In this document: positions 1 to 10,686 of the stretch, piece after piece | Layout of the letters: every line of letters starts with the position of its first letter | How positions within the stretch are numbered: position 1 is the stretch's first letter | Origin: Argyresthia goedartella | Lineage: Eukaryota > Arthropoda > Insecta > Lepidoptera > Argyresthiidae | DNA: 64,000 nt | Direction: 5' to 3' | Assembly (NCBI GenBank): GCA_949825045.1 | Contig: OX463806.1 | Span: 42,804,208-42,868,207 of the forward strand | Translations under genes and position numbers: made by a program | The notes under the pieces: model-generated | Told to the model about the DNA's origin: nothing | The model's input: the letters and a program-made list of their open reading frames with translations, nothing else | Database searches by the model: none

Positions 1-416
1 AACACGTTGCCTTTTCAGGTTATGTCGGGTAATGTTACAACCAGAACCAAAATGCATTCATTACTTATTTATAATTTGGTAATTAATTATAAGAAATAAT
101 AAAATTAATAAGTAATGAATCTATTAGATAATCTAGTTAATATTCTAACTCTATAAAATGTAATTCTATATTATAACTAGAGAATACCGTGAATCGTAAA
201 ATCCAGAAACAAAGAATACAATAGAATAAAAATAGAAAAGCACATTAAGAGACGTTACAAACTTTATAATAATTATCCAAGAGCCAGGTATATTTCCGCC
301 CTCCCAGCCAAGATTCGACACCGAATGTGAGGCGCAACTTCGATCGCTACTCAATCTAACCTTGACGTTTCCAATTACAGGTGTACAGTGTTAGTGCGGT
401 GTAACATGTAAACGAG
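1..416. other. AT-rich sequence upstream of the frequenin exon
   Basis: No gene is seen. The stretch is AT-rich to about 350. A possible splice acceptor ends at 380 (ccaattacag), so the coding exon at 491 could be the second exon of a transcript whose 5' untranslated exon lies outside the window. The polypyrimidine tract before this AG is weak, so this is only a possibility. Confidence 0.4.
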
Positions 417-430
417 GTGTGACGTCACAC
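417..430. promoter_or_regulatory. CRE-like 14-bp palindrome
   Basis: GTGTGACGTCACAC is a perfect 14-bp palindrome containing the full cAMP response element TGACGTCA (420-427). It lies about 60 bp upstream of the frequenin start codon, in a locally GC-rich stretch. CREB/ATF-family bZIP dimers bind this core in animals. The sequence shows the site and its position; that it drives frequenin is inference. Confidence 0.5.
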
Positions 431-490
431 TCAAACCACAACCGCAGGAGCTCCCGACCGGCCCGATAGACCGCCCGGCGGCGCACCACC

Positions 491-554
491 ATGGGGAAGA
501 AGAACTCCAAACTGAAGCAGGACACCATCGAGCGTCTGACCACGGCTACTTACT
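491..554 (+). CDS. Frq: frequenin / neuronal calcium sensor 1, first coding exon
   Basis: The exon starts at ATG 491 in a strong context (CACCATGG) and encodes 21 codons plus one base. It reads MGKKNSKLKQ, then DTIERLTTATY, before a consensus GTGAGT donor at 555. Insect frequenin begins with almost the same residues ([22 protein letters not shown]). The last base T fits a phase-1 intron completing the next codon, normally Phe. The N-terminal MGxxxSK motif is the N-myristoylation signal that tethers NCS-1 to membranes. In other insects frequenin is an EF-hand calcium sensor in neurons, acting on neurotransmitter release and phosphatidylinositol 4-kinase. The EF-hand exons were not found downstream, so intron 1 is probably very long. 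Neurocalcin and hippocalcin have a different N-terminus (MGKQNSKLKPE), so frequenin fits best. Confidence 0.85.
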
Positions 555-2419
555 GTGAGTTATTATAAATTGCTTAGTGTCTAATTATTTTTTTACGAAA
601 CGGGTTTTAACTCCCGGAGGGAGGGAGTTGGGCTAGGTCAGGCGAGTACCCGAAGGATGCCTTCACCAGCCCTAGTCACGAGTATAGATAAGCGCTCTTT
701 GTGTGCTTCGGGCTGCGGGCGACGCTGATAGCTCCCGAGCTTACGCACTTTGAGACAATGTGCCTGGGCATAATGACACATACAAAGATATTGGTTATCT
801 GGTTCACTCGCTGAGCTGGCAGTGACAGTGACAGTGTTATAGAATTCATACCTAGTTCCCGACTCCATTCAAGCCTCTTAGGTGCACAGATTATCATATT
901 TAACTAATTATTATAAAACAATAAATGATTATTTTATGTCTAGTAACTTTGTTTTGTATGATGTTGTATAGAGAGTGGGTGAACAAAGTGCATATATCAA
1001 ACAGGGTTGAAGAAGATCAAATTATACAGTTTTTTTTATTGTCCCCCTTTTTCCTATTTTGAATATATTTTTTTATCGTAGTCGCCTCTTTGCCTCCAGC
1101 ATCTAAAACATTGAGGTGACGGAATTCGAATTGAGTTCTACCTATATATTTCTCGCTTATAAATGTGTTAGTTTAAGATTTGACATTCTCCAAATGTAAC
1201 CTATGTGTTTCTTATGGAAATAAACTCGTTTTGAATTTTTAATTTCTAGGTCCATGCAACAAAAATATACAGCTGTTTATGGCGAATTAAAAATCTATAG
1301 AAGCACTGTTTCATAGCATTAGCAAAGGGAAAATGTGAAATCTGACGTAGTTAGGTACATCACAAAAAAATGTGTTTTTGATGCAAAATATGCATATGCA
1401 AAAAAAACATAAAAAATATTGGGAGGGCTATTTTGTCTCGATAAAATTTGATCATCTTCAACCCAAATCAAATATTGTGCACTTTATAAAGGCTCACATT
1501 GTACTGTGATTAAAAAAAATAAACATAAAAAAATATATAAAAACTTCAAAAACCAGTTATACTGATCTGGCCTGAAGCAAAATTATAAAAAAAAATTATA
1601 ATAACTTCAGAAACCAGTAAATCAGTTATTGCTGGTGGGGACGCAGTTCATACAAAGCAGCTCCGTCTCCTTTGCTGCATAAAATGCTGTATATTTTGTT
1701 TGCGTTCACTTAGAAGTTTTATTTTTTTACAGCTTTAAGGAACTACAACCTGGTGGAATTGATATCAATTACAACTTGATACCTTCTCGCGTTCCAGTGA
1801 AAAACGGCCTTGACGGACGGACAACGGATGGACAACGGACGGATTCACGCAACACTGGCCTCTAGTGAAAAAACTAAACTTCTACGTCAAAAACAATAGC
1901 TATACGTTCGTTTACGCCGCAAAGGAGCTGCGGGGCGATTTGATATCACATACATCGTTTGAAAGGTCTTAGCTAATATTGATTACTATAATAAATATAG
2001 TCCAAAAAAATAAGATTATTTTTTTTTACAAAAATGCTTCTATAGAAGTGATTTGTCATAACTACGGCAATAATATGCTGACTCAAAAGACATCTCATCT
2101 CAAAAGACTCGCTCCACAAAGAAACATAAAAAACCCTTTTGCCTGAAATCCCTATATCAACGGCGGATGGCGTCATAATAAATTGATATAGTAAAGGAAT
2201 GCGAAAAAGTCACACTGCGTGGCTTTCGGCCTGGAGTAACGGGGACTTTTGCATGAACGAGGTATCCACTTAAATCGAGTTTACAGCGTGAATGCATATT
2301 AGACATAGAGATATCACTAGTTTATTAATATTTTGAACATGACATCCAAGCTTGTCTAAGTCTTACTGACGATAAGCTGTCGTTTTTTTTTTGCAAACTA
2401 CTATAAATTATTTAATTTC
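555..2419 (+). other. frequenin intron 1, proximal part
   Basis: The intron opens with GTGAGT. A GC-richer block at about 600-890 has the look of a dispersed repeat, with short ORFs on the minus strand that match nothing I recognise. The rest is AT-rich, with A/T homopolymers and a short 'ttgacggacggacaacgg' stretch near 1812-1840 of the type found in lepidopteran repeats. No exon is visible. Confidence 0.5.
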
Positions 2420-2645
2420 TAGCTTGATGCTTGCAACTTCATCTGCGTGTTCCTAGGAATTATCATTTACCGAGACAACGCTACCCTCCTTCTGGTGCAG
2501 GCGGATAAAATAATCATATATGTTAATCTAGCTTATAAACTATTTTTGTGCAAATTTCAAACAAATCGGTTCAGCCGTTTTAGAGTGATTGAGGCACAAT
2601 CAACACACACAAACATCTAAACATCGCTACTTACACATTTATAAT
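2420..2645 (+). repeat. dispersed retroposon-like repeat, copy 1
   Basis: About 225 bp is shared with 61565-61815 on the same strand: both contain 'tctgcgtgttcctagg', a CCGTTTTAG core and 'aacatcgctactt', and both end in 'acatttataat' followed by ttggat. Such units, beginning with 'agctgatgc' and ending in an AT-rich tail, are common in butterfly and moth introns and are usually 3' parts of LINE/SINE retroposons. The two copies differ by scattered substitutions, so both are old. Confidence 0.6.
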
Positions 2646-2794
2646 ATTTGTTGGATTTCATACAAGTTCTACAAAAAATATAGAGTCCAAGTAATTTGTG
2701 AGTTAAATGATAACTCTATACTGAGGCGTTTAGACATATCGTATCGTTCTCAAAAGCTTTTCATGAACACTGGCCTGCAAAACTAAGTACCTAC

Positions 2795-3272
2795 TAAACT
2801 TTTTTTTTTATCTACCTCTTTACTGCGTACAAAAACCGTACGATCAGCATAATGTTAAAATACTTGGAAAAAACTCATTTCTTATCTAAAAAATTACACA
2901 TTGTGACCATAATATGTAGTTTTTCTACATATAATGACATTCAAATTTCGAACGCCAACGCCCGACTGCGTGCCGCCCCTAGTTTGTCTGTGAAGTTGGA
3001 ATTGACATTCAAATTTCGAACGCCGACGCCCGCCTGCGTGAAGTTGGTACTACAGAAGAACAAGTTAAACAACTGCAGAGCCACAATGCCGGTCAAACAC
3101 GCGGTTCCTGAACACATCAAAGAGAGCTTATGATATGTGTCTAGATAAACTAGTGTATGTAACTGTACATAATTAGGCATTAAAACTCTCGAGTGATATT
3201 ATTATGAAACTCGCCGAGTTTTAATGCCCTCCATTATGTAACAGTCACATAAACTACTATTAAACGATAATA
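2795..3272 (+). repeat. foldback repeat family, copy 1
   Basis: The same unit occurs at 19640-20115 (+) and inverted at 24105-24545. It contains a segment reading 'aaatttcgaacgcc' and then 'gaacacatcaaagag'. It ends in a long inverted repeat: tagtgtatgtaactg...cattaaaactc on one side and, inverted, gagttttaatgcc...cacataaactacta on the other, with arms of roughly 50 bp around an AT-rich loop. No conserved protein is encoded; the short ORFs differ between copies. It behaves like a non-autonomous mobile element. Confidence 0.6.
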
Positions 3273-4846
3273 GTTAGAGATTTGACTCGCTGTTAGACTA
3301 GAGATACCGTACGACCGTCGCAGCCATCATCTGACAGTATCTTTAATTACAATACAAATTAATCACACAGACAACGGCGTACTACTGATGCGCACTTCAA
3401 ACAGTTTTAGATTCAATAGACTTAAAACTCTATTACTGGGATAGAACTACCATTACATGCTATTTCCTAAATTTAACTATCTACGATAAAAATCACAAAC
3501 ATGTGTACTTCATATATATAGCGATATCAAACATACTTAATCTTACCAGTACACGGGGTGATAAAACCACTAAATACATACCTTACCTTGCAATAGAAAT
3601 GGTATCATAATGGCAAGTACAAACCATCAAAACAGTTCCTACCTATTCATCTAATGTCCATTTGGTGGAGTATGGTTCAATTTTACTCGTATCCGGGTTA
3701 AGGCATGTGCCCCTCGGTGGGGACATTAAGGGGCTACATTTATTTATTATACATACAATGATAATATATAGGATATATGATAATATATATATATATATCT
3801 GAATTACAACAACGTACGTTATCTAAGAATGGAGTTGGATTCCTAATATTCGTGTTCGACTGAAAAATTAACAGCTTGAACATTATTTTTAATGTTGTTC
3901 ATTGAATCTTTCATTTCAGATACTTTTGTTACCTTACAATTATTTACAAAACTGAACACACACGCGCAAATACGCTGCAGCTTGATAATTGATGAGCACC
4001 TTCACATGGAAATTAATTAATCCGTAGTGCTACAACTCACATCGCTATTATTATCATATATGTATGTACAAATTATTTATTTATTATTAGTTTCTGCAAA
4101 ACAGTTTTTACTCTGTAGGCAAATTTATTAACCATAAATGTACATATGATTGATCTTGGCTATTATTGTTATCGTGTTTTAATTATTGAATATAAATAAA
4201 TAATACGGATAATATAATAATAATGACTAAAATATCAAAAGTTTGCATGCTACAATCATTGAACTACTATTATGGTATCTCAATGGCTACAATTTAGTTG
4301 CTGAATAATACTCACCGTTATCATTGAAAATAAATTTCTTATTTCTTCTTTCTAATCTATAATTATGTTTATTCATATTCATAAAATCATATAATATGAA
4401 AATAAAAAGACAAGAACTTACAGTTATACATTAAAGCTACATGATGTTCATAAAACTAGCCAAAGTCCAAGCTAAGACCATTTAAAAAGTGTGTATTATT
4501 TATTACCATCGGTTGCTCACATTTACACCCCTAAAGCGTATGCAGTCGGCTGGGTTATTCGATCCGCTAACGTGATGTCAACTGCAATATTTTGATTCAA
4601 AGAGTTTATTGTAATGACATTATTTAACACATTAGCTGTGTATTTGTGGAATTAAGCCAGCATAGTACAATCTGAAGCCAGATTGAACCCGGTCCACGTT
4701 AATGGGAACCTACTTATACGCTTTGATACCATTGCAAGTGGAAAAATATGCGTCAACATTGCGGCAACTACATATATTCCTATGAAAAAGGACCTTGAGA
4801 CTCGGAAAGACAGACAACAATGTGATCCTATAAGGTATTGAGGTAG
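3273..4846. other. AT-rich intronic sequence
   Basis: I see no gene. There is a short (AT)n run near 3785-3800 and otherwise unremarkable AT-rich DNA. Confidence 0.4.
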
Positions 4847-5030
4847 GTTAGGAGGTCGGTTAGGAGGTCGGTTAGGAGGTCGGTTAGGAGGTCGGTTAGG
4901 AGGTCGGTTAGGAGGTCGGTTAGGAGGTCGGTTAGGAGGTCGGTTAGGAGGTCGGTTAGGAGGTCGGTTAGGAGGTCGGTTAGGAGGTCGGTTAGGAGGT
5001 CGGTTAGGAGGTCGGTTAGGAGGTCGGTTA
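4847..5030. repeat. 12-bp minisatellite, about 15 copies
   Basis: The unit GGTTAGGAGGTC repeats perfectly for about 184 bp. Each unit embeds TTAGG, the insect telomere pentamer, but the 12-bp period shows it is not a telomere tract. It opens reading frames of repeated Pro-Pro-Asn-Arg or Leu-Thr-Asp-Leu on the minus strand; these are by-products of the repeat, not genes. Confidence 0.95.
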
Positions 5031-5672
5031 GACCGTGCGATGCGAAAAATAGAGTTAAACTTAGCATATAACTTTGATAACAACACAGCACTGTTTAGCT
5101 TTTATTTTGGAATCGTTGACTCTAACTGGAGCAATTCGTGATTTGATGATGCGGAAAAAATAGGAAGTGGAATTTAAAAGATCTTTTTGAGTAATTGCAT
5201 TAATATGCAGAAGGAATAGAGCCTAGAGCCGTTGAATTGCTCAAATCAAGGTTTGGATCAAGGTTTGGATTGGAAGAAAAGTCGAGGTTCTACACCTTTG
5301 CCGTTTGGTGGCTCAAAGGCGCCTGACAGGAATGATACTAAAAAGCGATATTTAGATATCGACTTTCTAAATTGTGGACTCGGAATTGGGTACAACGAGT
5401 ATAGACCCTGCAAATCGTGATGAACTACTAATAACATGATACTGAAGAGGATATCATATCTGCAATAGTCTATACAAAAAAAAAGTTTTTTTTTTAAATC
5501 ACAGTAAGACCGGCAATCTTTGCAGCCAACGTACTTACAAACCGCCCATGTACCCGTACGCGACATATTATATCGCTGGTTCGAAGGATGGCGATGTAAA
5601 TATGTGTGACGTTGCTTTTTCTGGTTCCTACGTCACAAATATCCTGGTTTGGGGCCAGAATGTGCCTATATA
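5031..5672. other. intergenic or intronic sequence before the mariner
   Basis: No feature was recognised. The TA at 5671-5672 is the left target-site duplication of the mariner. Confidence 0.4.
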
Positions 5673-6981
5673 CACAGTCAGGTCATAAGTTCTGTCACAT
5701 AATAAAAACTTTTGAATTTAGAACGCTGGCCACAAAAAAGTTTATTGAATTTGAATTTCGAATTTTTCATGAAAATAAAAATGTGTACTTTTTAGAATTT
5801 TCCTCATTTTTAAATATGGAGTGGACACTTAAAGAAGACCGTGTCGCAGTTATTGCGTTGCATCGTTGCGGTTACGGGCCAATTCAGATTTTCGACGTAC
5901 TGAAATTTTTTAATATAACCAAAAGATTCGTTTATCGTACCATAAAACTATACAATGAAGACTCTAGTGTAGATGACAGGTCAAGAAGTGGTCGCCCTCG
6001 CTCTGTTAGGACTCCAGCAGTGATAAAAGCTGTGAAGGCGCGAATTCAAAGAAATCCCATACGTAAGCAGAAACTGTTGGCCCTTCAGATGGGGTTAAGC
6101 AGGACCATGGTGAAAAGGGTGTAAAATGAAGACTTAGGGCTTAGGGCATATCAAAGAAAAACAGGACATCGTATGGACGCTCGTTTAATGGACCTGAGAC
6201 TGAAGAGATGCCGCGCTTTGTTGAAGCGGTACGCGGGAAAAAAGCATCGGGAAATTCTTTTTTCGGATGAAAAAATTTTCACCGTGGAAGAGAGCTACAA
6301 CAAACAAAATGATAAGGTGTATGCACACAGCAGTGAAGAAGCGAGCAACCGTATTCCGCGTGTCCAACGAGGTCATTTTCCATCCTCGCTCATGGTTTGG
6401 TTGGGAGTCTCTTATTGGGGCTTAACTGAGGTACATTTTTGTGAGAAAGGCGTAAAAACGAATGCAGTTGTGTATCAAAATACAGTCCTCAAGAACCTTG
6501 TGGAACATGTTTCTCATACCATGTTTAATAACAGGCACTGGGTATTCCAACAAGATTATGTGCCAGCTCATAGAGCGAAAAGCACACAAGACTGGCTGGC
6601 GGCGCGTGAAATCGACTTCATCCGTCACGAAGACTGGCCCTCCTCCAGTCCAGATTTGAGTCCGTTAGATTACAAGATATGGCAATACTTGGAGGAAAAG
6701 GCCTGCTCAAAGCCTCATCCTGATTTGGAGTCACTCAAGGCATCCTTGATTAAGGCAGCCGCCGATATTGACATGGACCTCGTTCGTGCTGCGATAGATG
6801 ACTGGCCGCGCAGAATAAAGGCCTGTATTCAAAATCGCGGGGGTCATTTTGAATAAACTTTATTACCATAAGAATCTATGTTTTATTAAGTTCATTTTGC
6901 TATATAAATGTTTACATAAATAATAAAAATGTCTAAATTATTTCATATGGCACATGTGACAGAACTTATGACCTGACTATG
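5673..6981 (+). mobile_element. maT-clade Tc1/mariner transposon
   Basis: The element is 1309 bp long. Terminal inverted repeats of 28 bp (5673-5700 and 6954-6981) match with one mismatch, and a TA dinucleotide flanks each end, as for all Tc1/mariner insertions. The inner repeat reads AGTCAGGTCATAAGTTCTGT. It carries one transposase reading frame with a single stop. Its length and near-perfect ends indicate recent activity. Confidence 0.95.
5816..6856 (+). pseudogene. maT (DD37D) mariner transposase with one in-frame stop
   Basis: From ATG 5816 the frame runs 346 codons to TAA 6854-6856, broken only by TAA at 6122-6124 (codon 103). The N-terminal half has the paired helix-turn-helix DNA-binding region with the linker SRSGRPRS. 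The catalytic part has LFSDEKIF (first Asp), WVFQQD (second Asp) and SPDLSPLDY (third Asp), spaced DD37D, which marks the maT clade of nematodes and Lepidoptera rather than classical mariner (DD34D). Normal family length is about 345 residues, so nothing else is missing. The stop removes the catalytic domain, so this copy should be inactive unless the stop is read through. It fills most of the element between the two inverted repeats. Confidence 0.93.
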
Positions 6982-7970
6982 TATAAATGCTAGGTTATGT
7001 AATATGCATGTCATCTGTTGGCCGGCTCGCCCACCCGCCTGTCGCAATGCCGACCCCAACAACTTCATCACGGCCCTACACTATATTTCTCCACTAATGT
7101 AATTGGAATCTGTGATTTCGTTGAGTGAGCCGCTAATTTCGACCCCGGCCTTCCCCCATCGGTAGTGATTGCTGGGAGTTCTCGAAAAACCTACGAGATT
7201 GGGCAGAGACGTACTCAGGATGAGCGTTAGTTAAGCGGCTGAGATTATAATATTGGGTCACTACATTTTGCGACATTTAGGAATACTTAACCTAGTCACG
7301 ATGGTGAAATGCAATTTAATTTTAAAGTAGTACTCTCCTCTAATGTTCAATGCTCCTGCAATGCAAAAAACGGCTAAGTGTTAGTTACCTATTACAACTT
7401 TCACATTTTTTCATTTGCTTGCAATATTTGCCTTCCTTATTGCCACATTTAATTATTAGTATTGCCGCCTGTCTTCCATAATCACCATACTCACAGTTAA
7501 TTTGAACTCAATGAGCCCTTCCATCTCGTAGTTAAATATGTTTTTTTTGGAGTTGGTACATAGTTAACGAAAAAATATTTAAAATGTCAAAATATTTATT
7601 TTTGCAGGCATTTTAAATATTTTTCTTTAAAAGAGAGATTCTTGAAATATATTTTTGTCGAATAAAATTGATTAGTTTCAACCCGATGTCTACAATTTAT
7701 AAAGACTCGCACTGTATTAAATAATAATGCTTTAAAGTTTTATTTAGTACTACCTACTTCAATAATATTAGTCGGCGAGTCCTGATGATAAGATTGTGTA
7801 TTCTATTTAATTGTGCAACACTACAGACAAACTGGACGTTAAAGTATAACAATTAATACGCTAACTAATTAACTTACAAAACTAAATGAACTAACGTAAC
7901 TAAAGTGAATGTTACATTAAAAAGGAAGAGTTTTATTTACAATGTTTTTTAATGTAGCCTGGGTTGTGTC
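6982..7970. other. sequence without recognised gene
   Basis: The TA at 6982-6983 is the right mariner target duplication. A GC-richer patch at about 7015-7260 may be an old repeat but gave no recognisable protein on either strand. The remainder is AT-rich. Confidence 0.35.
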
Positions 7971-8100
7971 TCACTGCTGGCCAAAGTCCTCCCATATCTC
8001 GGACCACTCCTCCATATCCTGTGTCGCTCCAGCTCCGTCCGACAAACACCTGTCCAGGTCGCCCTTCCATCGACGTCCCAGTCTGCCTCTACGCCGGTGT
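7971..8100 (-). pseudogene. C-terminal remnant of an RTE-type LINE ORF
   Basis: Read on the minus strand, the last 43 codons before TGA (7971-7973) give RRRGRLGRRWKGDLDRCL and then TQDMEEWSEIWEDFGQQ. The pattern GR-x-RRWKDDLD...AQDR-x-W...EAFxQQW is the usual C-terminus of RTE-clade reverse transcriptase proteins. Nothing upstream continues the protein, so it is a 5'-truncated LINE fragment, as most LINE copies are. Confidence 0.6.
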
Positions 8101-9050
8101 CCAACGGTAGTACCCATTCGGCTGCAAGTCTGGCAATAATAACAATATTATTAGTTTACATAATAAAACCGCGATTCTTAATTACTAAGATCTTAAGATC
8201 TTAAGACCTGTGAGGAAACTATAGGTACAAATCCAATATTGAATCTCGCAACTCCATCTCAGTCTCTGTCACAGTCATTATTTAGAAAACAAATATTTAA
8301 CTAAGCAATTCCTAATTAGATAAGTATTTAAAAACAAAACGTTGCTCTCAAAATAACAACTTCTGTAAGTAGCATGGTAATCTACTTGTTATTTACTTAA
8401 TAGATAAAAGGTCACGTAGAGTTAACTAGTCTACGTGAATTGATTGGCAGAACATTTTCAGCAGTCTGAGTTGATGGGTACGTAGATTTTGTTCGTGTTG
8501 AATTCCCGAAAGAGCAAAAAATGGTGGTCACAAATTGTGCGGGCTCAACGCCTTCAGCGTTGTGCCATACACAGTTTTTGGCCTAGGGGATTAAATATGG
8601 CCAGAGGCGCGAACAAACAAATGCATCTTTAGCTTCAATTCTAGGCTAAACTAGACAACATAAAAATTTAGGATAATTATATGTTATATAAGGTCTATTA
8701 GAAATAAGAATGGTCTTTTAAAATTACAGTATATCTGTTATATTTAATACTTAAAAATATTTTTCGCAATGCATTATTATTCAACTAAATGAACAAGCGC
8801 TCGGAGACGAAATCAGTTTCCTATATGAAACTTACACGCAAAAATAGGTTAAAAAAGGTTTTTTTTTGTTGTTTTATTTTATTTTTAATGTTATTATTAC
8901 AGGAGTTTGGTAATATTTTTTATAATTTTCTTGGTCTCGGAGCTCGGGCTGCCCCGCGGGGCTCTGCGCGGGAGCATGCGTCAGTCTGCTTCGACGCGAT
9001 GCGACGGCTATTTGTTTTCTTTGTCTAATTCTCAATACCATTGGCCCTTG
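8101..9050. other. AT-rich sequence with a GC-rich patch
   Basis: No gene was recognised. A GC-rich patch at about 8934-9005 ('gccccgcggggctctg' and following) stands out from its surroundings but encodes nothing I recognise. Confidence 0.3.
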
Positions 9051-9054
9051 TTCA

Positions 9055-9200
9055 GCCCTTAATGCGACCCGGGGAGGGTCCTTTCTCCCCGGCCGTGATT
9101 TGAACCCGGGGCCACGAGAGGTCGAACTTGTAGCGTCAAGAGGATATATAAATATACAGGCAGAGTATCTACCCCTCCTAGCTCCGCCCGTGAACTTAAG
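9055..9200 (-). repeat. possible tRNA-derived SINE remnant
   Basis: The minus strand contains GGTTCAAATC (9097-9106), a good match to the RNA polymerase III B box, within a GC-rich stem-like stretch. A convincing A box is not visible, so this could be a degraded SINE head or chance. It is followed on the + strand by AT-rich sequence up to the LTR element at 9478. Confidence 0.3.
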
Positions 9201-9477
9201 TTTATGACAAAGTTAAGTAAGAAAGTTGGCCTGCTGGCGCCTGTCTGGCTGATAAATACACTCCGATAGTACGAAGTAGGTTTAACGATCTCGGCTGCTG
9301 AAGAGACGGAAACCATGCCAATAATACGAGCATTATAAGTACTTTAGAAAAGCCAAGTAGGTATTTAAAATATAGGTAAACATAACGAAAACCAAAATTG
9401 AGTTTGAAAATGGAATATATGGTTCGTTTTTGAAGCCACGGGAAGTGTCTTTGCTACTGATTTACATGATTTTAAAT

Positions 9478-10528
9478 TGTAGCGCTGGATTTTCAGTCCA
9501 TTTACATAGGTTTAAACAGTTGGATTTATGAGAGGAAGATACAGGTATCGCCATCTGGCGGCAGCCTTAACAATGCTTACATTGGGGGAGCCATCTCGCT
9601 GCGCGTCGAACAGTATCGATCCAAGTGGTTACGGTGGAACGCCGCTAGAGGGCGCCACCACTCTTAGTGTTGCCCTCGTCTTTTTGTTCCCATGTTGTCG
9701 GGAAAATTTAACTACAGCTGGCGGAGTGAACAATTATTTTCAGGCGGGAATCGCTGCCGTGTACCCTAAATGTTGGTGGGGACGCGTCCTGAATGTAAGG
9801 TGCAGGAACTGAAGCGGAACGGGAGCTAGATAGAAATTTCGCCCGGCTAATTTACTGTCGCAATCGGCGACGTGAACTTGTCATGGGGGGCTTTCAGCGC
9901 GAAGGTGGTATCCCTGATGGAAAGATTGTTCGCGAAGATTTTGGTTATAAATATGCGCCCCAAGCCGGTGGGGGGCTTTTTTCGACGAGAGTGCCGCGAG
10001 AGGCACACCGCTTGAGGTGGTAGAAGGAGGAACCACTGACAAGAAACCTTGCCCCTTTTTGCTCCGGGGACGGAGAGAGCGTGCCGTGGTGGACGCGTAG
10101 CGGAAGGAGGTTGTTCCCACGTGTGGTGAGGTGGCTGACGCATCGGCTCGCTAAATCCAACCCTGCCGAAGACGGGATTTTGGGAGCCGCCAAGGTGACC
10201 CGTGCTGGGTGCACCCCGTGGTAGCGGGCGAGGTACATCCTGAATATATAAGTACATAAGATCCCGCATGGCGCCTGTACTGCCAGTGTAGCTGGTGACG
10301 CCCTGCTTGTTACTGTTACGCTGATCTTCCCTGCGGGGGGGGCAGACCTGAAGAAACAAGGGTCGAGATAAGTGTAGAATTAAGGACGTGTATTATTTAA
10401 ATAGGACGGCCACTAAGAGAGAACCCCCCCCTTGTTTTCTTTAACAAATGTTCAGGAAATAAAACTTGAGAACCAGAATCTCTTCTTTTACTGACAGGAA
10501 CTAGTACCCCCAGAAAAACGAGGTTACA
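9478..10528 (+). repeat. 5' LTR of Gypsy element A
   Basis: This 1051-bp LTR starts TGTAGCGCTGG and ends GAGGTTACA. A TATA-like box (TATAAAT, 9946-9952) lies near the middle and is the likely promoter core. ORFs inside the LTR, on either strand, recur identically in the 3' LTR and are not genes. Confidence 0.93.
9946..9953 (+). promoter_or_regulatory. TATA-like box in the LTR of element A
   Basis: TATAAATA lies in the 5' LTR with GC-rich sequence downstream, suitable for the U3 promoter. The same box is at about 16696 in the 3' LTR. No initiator was identified with certainty. Confidence 0.4.
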
Positions 10529-10529
10529 A

Positions 10530-10545
10530 TTGGCGCACCGAACAG
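10530..10545 (+). promoter_or_regulatory. primer binding site of element A
   Basis: TGGCGCACCGAACAGG begins one base after the LTR end. It opens with TGG, the complement of a tRNA 3' CCA end. I could not name the tRNA from memory. Confidence 0.6.
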
Positions 10546-10686
10546 GTTTTTCTCTCTTGGTGGTTGTGTAAACCTGTGTTCTGGTCTTTCGCTCAGTACA
10601 CATGGCCGTTTCTATACTTTAGTTTTTGTATTTTGAGGCGGATTGTTAATTGTTGTTATTGTGTTATCGTGTGTGACCGGGCCACA

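Noticed and set aside
4652..5091. 144- and 87-codon frames of repeated Pro-Pro-Asn-Arg or Leu-Thr-Asp-Leu
   Set aside because: They exist only because a 12-bp repeat cannot create stops; the flanks show no coding features.
9528..9812. 94-codon frame repeated at 15940-16224
   Set aside because: It is part of the LTR of element A, not a duplicated gene.
9478..10528. 5' LTR of element A thought to have lost its promoter by deletion
   Set aside because: The extra 332 bp in the 3' LTR has TG...CA ends and a 5-bp duplication, so it is an insertion in the 3' LTR and not a loss from the 5' LTR.
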